Positions 60,052 to 64,000 of a DNA stretch of 64,000 nt are shown here, one piece after another. Made by a program: the position numbers and the translations under genes. The stretch is from an uncultured Eubacteriales bacterium (GTDB lineage: Bacteria > Bacillota > Clostridia > Oscillospirales > Oscillospiraceae), in the NCBI GenBank assembly GCA_900544295.1, contig UQUO01000001.1, positions 210,340 through 274,339 of the forward strand. The letters are read 5' to 3'. Numbering within the stretch: the stretch's first letter is position 1; the number at the start of each line of letters is the position of its first letter. The notes beneath the pieces are model-generated. The model was given only the letters and a program-made list of their open reading frames with translations. It had not been told where the DNA came from and did no database searches.

Positions 60052-60924
60052 TCAGCTTCTTCTGTCTGAGAGGCGAGATGCCAGCTCCGCAAGGAAGTCC
60101 GAGCCCAACTCCCCGGCCAGCTCCACAGCCTGTCCTGTGAGCCGCGCGACCATCGAAGCGCATTTTTCCTCGCCGTAGAGGGACATGAAGGTGACCTTCC
60201 CCTCCTCGGCGTCGGAGCCGATGGGCTTGCCCAGCTCCGCCTCGGTGCTGAGGACGTCGAGCATGTCGTCCCGTATCTGGAAGGCTGCGCCCAGCGCGGC
60301 GCCGTAACGGAGCGCAAGCTCCGTTTTTTCCTCCCCCGCTCCGGCCGCTGCCACGCCCATGGCGCAGGCGGCGGAGAGCAGGCTGCCGGTCTTGCGGCCC
60401 TGGAGGTCCGTTATCCACGCCTCGTCCGCGGGCGGGTCTTCGAGCATGTCCATGAACTGCCCGCCGCAGATACCGTCCACGCCGGCTGCGTTTGCCAGGT
60501 GCTCCGCGCACCTCGCGCGCCGCTCCGCGGGAAGCTCCGAGCGCAGGATGGTCCCAAAAGCCTCGGCCTGGAGCGCGTCGCCAGCCAGGACGGCGGTACA
60601 TTCGCCGTAGACCTTGTGGTTGGTCGGCTTGCCGCGGCGCAGGTCGTCGTCGTCCATGCAGGGCAGGTCGTCGTGGATGAGGCTGTAGGTGTGCAGCATC
60701 TCGACGGCGCAGGCTGCGGGCAGGGCCGCCGCAACGTCGCCGCCGCAGACGCGGCAGAACTCCAGCACCAGCATGGGCCGCAGGCGCTTGCCGCCCGCCA
60801 TGAGGCTGTAGTCCATCGCCTCCAGCAGGCCGTCGAAGGGCAGGCCCTCCTTACGTCCGAAATATCCCGCAAGCGCGGGCTCTATCATGCCCAGGTACTC
60901 GGCGCAGCGCTCGTCAAAGCTCAT
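60052..60924 (-). CDS. ispA: Polyprenyl (farnesyl/geranylgeranyl) diphosphate synthase
   Basis: This 290-residue all-helical prenyltransferase elongates IPP. The first Asp-rich motif HDDLPCMDDDDLRRGKPTNH is near residues 83-102 and the second, FQIRDDMLD, near 225. GGKRLRPMLVLEF is near 48. It has the short-chain type of first motif with a two-residue insertion. It overlaps xseB by 4 bp. Confidence 0.94.
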   Translation of the reverse strand: MSFDERCAEYLGMIEPALAGYFGRKEGLPFDGLLEAMDYSLMAGGKRLRPMLVLEFCRVCGGDVAAALPAACAVEMLHTYSLIHDDLPCMDDDDLRRGKPTNHKVYGECTAVLAGDALQAEAFGTILRSELPAERRARCAEHLANAAGVDGICGGQFMDMLEDPPADEAWITDLQGRKTGSLLSAACAMGVAAAGAGEEKTELALRYGAALGAAFQIRDDMLDVLSTEAELGKPIGSDAEEGKVTFMSLYGEEKCASMVARLTGQAVELAGELGSDFLAELASRLSDRRS

Positions 60925-61157
60925 TCCGCGCCCTCCTCGAAGGGCAGCTCCTCCGGCTCGCCGTCCGGGCCTTTGCGGAGCTTCACGACCTTCTGCTCGG
61001 CCTCGTCCAGCTCCTTGGTGCAGGCGGTGATGAGCGCCGCGCCCTCTTCAAACAGCTTGAGCGAGTCGGCCAGCGGCGCGTCGCCGCGCTCAAGCGTGCG
61101 CACGACCTCGCCCAGCCGCGCGAGGGATTCCTCAAAGCTCTTTTTCTTTGCTGCCAT
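60921..61157 (-). CDS. xseB: Exodeoxyribonuclease VII small subunit
   Basis: This 78-residue helical protein has the family pattern SFEESLARLGEVVRTLERGD followed by LADSLKLFEEGAAL. It binds XseA to form the nuclease that degrades single-stranded DNA. It overlaps the xseA end by 26 bp and ispA by 4 bp. Confidence 0.95.
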   Translation of the reverse strand: MAAKKKSFEESLARLGEVVRTLERGDAPLADSLKLFEEGAALITACTKELDEAEQKVVKLRKGPDGEPEELPFEEGAE

Positions 61158-62370
61158 CCTCTGTCCCTCCGTAAACGCTCTCCACCAGGCAGCGCGCGCC
61201 GCCCTTTGAGAGCCTCAGATCCAGTTTGTCGCCGGGCTTCAGCGCCCCGGCCTCACGCACAGCGCGGCCCTCGGCGTCCAGCGCTATCGAATAGCCCCGG
61301 CCCAGCACCTTGAGCGGGCTGAGCGCGTCCAGCTTCGCCGCCAGGCGCGAGAACTCCTGCCTCTGCCGGTTCAGCTGCCGCGTCGCCGCCGCGTCTAGCC
61401 GCATGCGCACGGCGTCCAGCTCCAGCCGCCGCTGGTCTATGAAGCCCGTCGGGCTGCGCATGACCCGGCGTGAGGCCAGCTCCGTCAGCGCGGAGCGCCG
61501 CTGGGAAAGCCCCCTGTCCACCGCCTGGTCCAGCCGCGCGCGGGCCGAGAGCAGCGCCTGCCTCAGCTCCGAGACGTCCGGCGCGACCAGCTCCGCCGCG
61601 TTCGAGGGCGTGGCCGCGCGCAGGTCGGCGACGAAGTCCGAGATGGTCACGTCCGGCTCGTGGCCGACGGCGGATATGACGGGCAGCTCGCTCTCGTAGA
61701 TGGCACGGGCCACGCGCTCGTCGTTGAAGGCCCAGAGGTCCTCTATGGAGCCGCCGCCGCGGCCGGTTATGATGACGTCCGCTACCCTGTGGCGGTTGGC
61801 GTAGCGGATGGCGCCGACGATCTCCGGCGGGGCCTCCACCCCTTGCACGCGCACGGGCAGCAGCACGACCTTCGCCACCGGCCAGCGCTTGCGCAGGACG
61901 CGGATGATATCGTGCACCGCCGCGCCCGCCGAGGAGGTGATGACGGCTATGCGCTCAGGATAGCGCGGGATGGGCTTCTTGTGCACGGGGTCGAAGAGGC
62001 CCTCCTGACGGAGCTTTTCCTTCAGCTGCTCATAGGCCACCTGCAGATCTCCCGCGCCCTCGGGCATGAGGCCCTCGCAGTAGAGCTGGTAGGCCCCGTC
62101 CCTCGGATAGACCGAGACGCGGCCCCAGGCTGTGACGCCCATGCCGCTCTCCGGGCGGAAGCGCAGCTTCGAGGCCGCGGAGCGGAACATGACGCAGCGC
62201 AGGCCGGACTCCGCGTCCTTGAGCGTGAAATAGTGGTGCCCCGAGGGGTAGACCTTGTAGTTCGACAGCTCGCCGCGCACGCAGACGGAGCCGAGCAGGG
62301 CGTCCGACTCAATAAGAGCCTTTATCCTTGCGTTCAGCTCCGTTACGCTTATCGGCTCTCGCCCGGTCAT
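61132..62370 (-). CDS. xseA: Exodeoxyribonuclease VII large subunit
   Basis: This 412-residue protein has an N-terminal OB domain (residues 1-100, VRGELSNYKVYPSGHHYFTLKD pattern), a catalytic domain with VITSSAGAAVHDIIRV and GRGGGSIEDLWAFNDE near 190-205, a long coiled coil, and a C-terminal GRGYSIALD segment. It overlaps nusB by ATGA. Confidence 0.95.
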   Translation of the reverse strand: MTGREPISVTELNARIKALIESDALLGSVCVRGELSNYKVYPSGHHYFTLKDAESGLRCVMFRSAASKLRFRPESGMGVTAWGRVSVYPRDGAYQLYCEGLMPEGAGDLQVAYEQLKEKLRQEGLFDPVHKKPIPRYPERIAVITSSAGAAVHDIIRVLRKRWPVAKVVLLPVRVQGVEAPPEIVGAIRYANRHRVADVIITGRGGGSIEDLWAFNDERVARAIYESELPVISAVGHEPDVTISDFVADLRAATPSNAAELVAPDVSELRQALLSARARLDQAVDRGLSQRRSALTELASRRVMRSPTGFIDQRRLELDAVRMRLDAAATRQLNRQRQEFSRLAAKLDALSPLKVLGRGYSIALDAEGRAVREAGALKPGDKLDLRLSKGGARCLVESVYGGTEDGSKEKEL

Positions 62371-62828
62371 GTCTCCTCCGGCGCGGGGCGCTCCCCGCGC
62401 ATGAAGCCGCCGAGCACGCCGTTTATGAAGGCCACCGTCTCCGGCTCCTCATAGCTCTTGGCGAGCTCCACCGCCTCGTTTATCGCCGCCGAGGGGGGCG
62501 TGTCCTCCACGTAGAGCAGCTCCGCCAGCGCGCAGCGCAGAACGGCCGCCGCCGTGCGCGTTATGCGCTCCGTGCGCCAGCCTATGGCGTATTTCTCGAT
62601 ATAGGCGTCTATCTCCGCGCGGTGCTCTGCGCAGAGGGAGACGAGGCCGCGTATGTAGGCGAGGCTGCCCTCGTCCGGCTTCTCACCGAAGAGCGCGTCC
62701 TCCCCTGCCAGTGTCTCGAAGTGCTCCTCCTCGAAGAAGCCGCCGAGCAGATCCTCCGGGGCCTCGTCCGAGGCGGCCTGGGCATAGATGAGCCTTATCG
62801 CCAGTTCTCTGGCCTTCGTCCTGGTCAT
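62367..62828 (-). CDS. nusB: Transcription antitermination protein NusB
   Basis: This 153-residue helical protein has the family ends: ARELAIRLIYAQ near residue 5 and INEAVELAKSYEEPETVAFINGVLG near 118-142. It acts with NusE/S10 at boxA sites in rRNA transcription. It overlaps both neighbours by 4 bp. Confidence 0.95.
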   Translation of the reverse strand: MTRTKARELAIRLIYAQAASDEAPEDLLGGFFEEEHFETLAGEDALFGEKPDEGSLAYIRGLVSLCAEHRAEIDAYIEKYAIGWRTERITRTAAAVLRCALAELLYVEDTPPSAAINEAVELAKSYEEPETVAFINGVLGGFMRGERPAPEET

Positions 62829-63187
62829 TTGTCAAAGGCCACGCCCGAGACGTGGACGTTCACGACCGGCGCGCCCATGCCCGTCATGGACTCGACGGCG
62901 CCGGTGACGGTGTCCTGCACCTGCTTGGCCACGCTCACGACGTTGGAGCCATAGCGGACCATGATGATAACGTCCACGGTGATGACACCGTCGTTTATCT
63001 GGACCTTCACGCCCTTGGAGGGGGACTTGATGCCCAGCAGCTCCGCCAGCTCGGCCCCGGCGTTATTCACCAGGGAGGCAACTCCGTCTATCTCATTCAC
63101 GGCAGCGCGCACCATCGACACGAGGACGTCCTCCGAGATGTTGATGCTGCCCTTTTCTTCTTTGCAGGTAATGTAGTTCTCGCCCAT
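62825..63187 (-). CDS. Asp23/Gls24 family envelope stress protein
   Basis: 120 residues from ATG 63187 behind GAAGGAGG; the longer frame to 63271 is not supported. The family pattern includes GSINISEDVLVSMVRAAVNEIDGV near residue 13-36, VDVIIMVRYGSNV near 78 and VVNVHVSGV at the end. Such proteins cluster with nusB in Firmicutes and are linked to envelope maintenance. First gene of the nusB-xseAB-ispA operon. Confidence 0.92.
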   Translation of the reverse strand: MGENYITCKEEKGSINISEDVLVSMVRAAVNEIDGVASLVNNAGAELAELLGIKSPSKGVKVQINDGVITVDVIIMVRYGSNVVSVAKQVQDTVTGAVESMTGMGAPVVNVHVSGVAFDK

Positions 63188-63271
63188 GCGCTTACCTCCT
63201 TCAGATAATGGCAATACAGTATACCACGCCGCGCGGCGAAAATAAAGAGCGGATTTGTCGCTCCCGCGCAT

Positions 63272-63847
63272 TTAAACGCCCAGTGCGCGGCGCATGCCCT
63301 CGAAAACGGCCGCATGACCGCGCTCAGAGAGGTGCACGCCGTCGAAACAGAGCTCCGGGTCCCATTCGGCGGCGTCTGCGAAGTCTATACCCAGCTCGCG
63401 CGCCGTCTCCGCGAGGCAGGCACCCAGGCGCTGCGACTCGGTGACGAGCCGCCCCTCTCCCACCCAGGCCCCCGGGCGCATGGGCGGCGGCGAGACGAGC
63501 AGCGTCCGCGCGGGGGCGAGTTCCGACAGGGCCACGCGCAGGAAGCTCTCCATGCGCTCTGCGACGTCCTCGGCGCAGAAGTCCGGCTGCGAGAGCAGGT
63601 CGTTGCCGCCGAGCATGACGACGAGGGTATCCGCGGGCAGGTAGCGCCCTATCTCCGCGCAGGCGGCGCTGATACGCGCGGGTGTGTTCGGGATACTGCG
63701 TCCGTTTACGCCGCAATTTACGACGTCCAGCCCCGGCAGCGCCGCGAGCCTCCCCTGCCAGCGCACATTTCGAGGGTACTGCTCTCCGATGTACGAGCGC
63801 GGGTCATAGCCCCAGGTGTTCGAATCTCCGAAGCAGATGATGCGCAT
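63272..63847 (-). CDS. SGNH/GDSL-family hydrolase
   Basis: 191 residues. Block I FGDSNTWGYDPRSY is at residues 5-18, block III MLGGNDLLSQ near 80 and block V DGVHLSERGH near 168 with Asp and His. No signal peptide. It shares the GDSNTWGY start and R-W-x-GRL pattern with the enzyme at 3750-4400, so both belong to one arylesterase-like subgroup. It is transcribed separately from the Asp23 gene, whose start lies 85 bp downstream. Substrate unknown. Confidence 0.85.
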   Translation of the reverse strand: MRIICFGDSNTWGYDPRSYIGEQYPRNVRWQGRLAALPGLDVVNCGVNGRSIPNTPARISAACAEIGRYLPADTLVVMLGGNDLLSQPDFCAEDVAERMESFLRVALSELAPARTLLVSPPPMRPGAWVGEGRLVTESQRLGACLAETARELGIDFADAAEWDPELCFDGVHLSERGHAAVFEGMRRALGV

Positions 63848-63935
63848 GTCCTTTGTCTCCCTTTTCTTTTGTGGGGGTGGCGTTGGAGGAACTCGCCGTT
63901 TTGTTCTGCTGGACTTTAGGTTGGTGCTGCCTGTT

Positions 63936-63998
63936 CCACCCCATTTCTTTGGTCTTGCCCAAAGAAACGGGGTGGAGCCCCAAAGAAAAACGCTTTTG
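63936..63998. repeat. Large inverted repeat, possible mobile or RNA element
   Basis: CCACCCCATTTCTTTGG and CCAAAGAAACGGGGTGG pair over 17 bp with one mismatch and a 6-nt loop (63936-63975). A second smaller dyad, CCAAAG..CTTTTGG, begins at 63980 and runs to the window edge, reusing the CCAAAGAAA core. No protein-coding frame explains it. Confidence 0.75.
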
Positions 63999-64000
63999 GG

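Overview
The window looks like a chromosomal segment of a spore-forming, anaerobic, fairly GC-rich Gram-positive of the Clostridia (Oscillospiraceae-like). The evidence is the gene order nusB-xseA-xseB-ispA-dxs-tlyA-nadK-argR-recN, an alpha/beta-type spore-protein remnant, AcoR-controlled 2-oxoacid dehydrogenase genes, conjugative-element genes of the Tn916/CTn type, and strong GGAGG-type ribosome sites with TTG and GTG starts. The standard code is used and TGA is a normal stop. Species cannot be named from this.

Region 1 (1 to about 17.9 kb, visibly lower GC) is a carbohydrate-use island. A LacI-type regulator lies between a leftward operon and a rightward pair. The leftward operon encodes a lipoprotein binding protein, two ABC permeases, an M20 hydrolase, a YesL-like protein, an unknown protein, an FAD oxidoreductase, an SGNH esterase, an MtlD-like polyol dehydrogenase, a ribulokinase-like kinase and a TIM-barrel isomerase broken by a TGA. 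The rightward pair is a second FAD oxidoreductase and a second ribulokinase-like kinase. TTTGGAnC..TTCCAA operators sit at all three promoters. The island ends at a tyrosine integrase, the 3' half of a tRNA-Ser(CGA) gene (an attachment scar) and a decayed IS3-family transposase.

Region 2 (18.3 to 28.3 kb, GC-rich) is an acetoin-dehydrogenase-type complex on the minus strand: Lin0512-family protein, E1 alpha, E1 beta, AcoX, E2, E3 and a DUF6506 protein. Upstream on the same strand lies lplA-acoR, so ligation of lipoate and regulation are coupled. The operon has a good sigma-A promoter, and AcoR carries an altered sigma-54 contact loop.

Region 3 (28.3 to 39.3 kb) is a graveyard of mobile DNA. 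It holds fragments of beta-phosphoglucomutase and a secreted protein, a 3'-truncated integrase joined to a truncated ICE helicase, then topB, two toxin-antitoxin pairs each followed by the same 33-bp hairpin repeat, DUF4366 and DUF4315 genes, a fusion of an ICE protein with the tail of an NlpC/P60 hydrolase, and parB. The conjugation genes are gone. A truncated spore protein and a fused sigma/anti-sigma pseudogene follow.

Region 4 (39.3 to 64 kb) is mostly core genome: glutamate symporter, acyltransferase with a zinc ribbon, CBS protein, a Tet(M)/EF-G-like GTPase fused to a YacP/Rae1-type NYN nuclease, panB, a lipoprotein, an MBOAT/DHHW O-acetylation pair, YbaK, tyrS and the recN-to-nusB cluster. 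The GTPase-nuclease fusion is the most interesting protein in the window.
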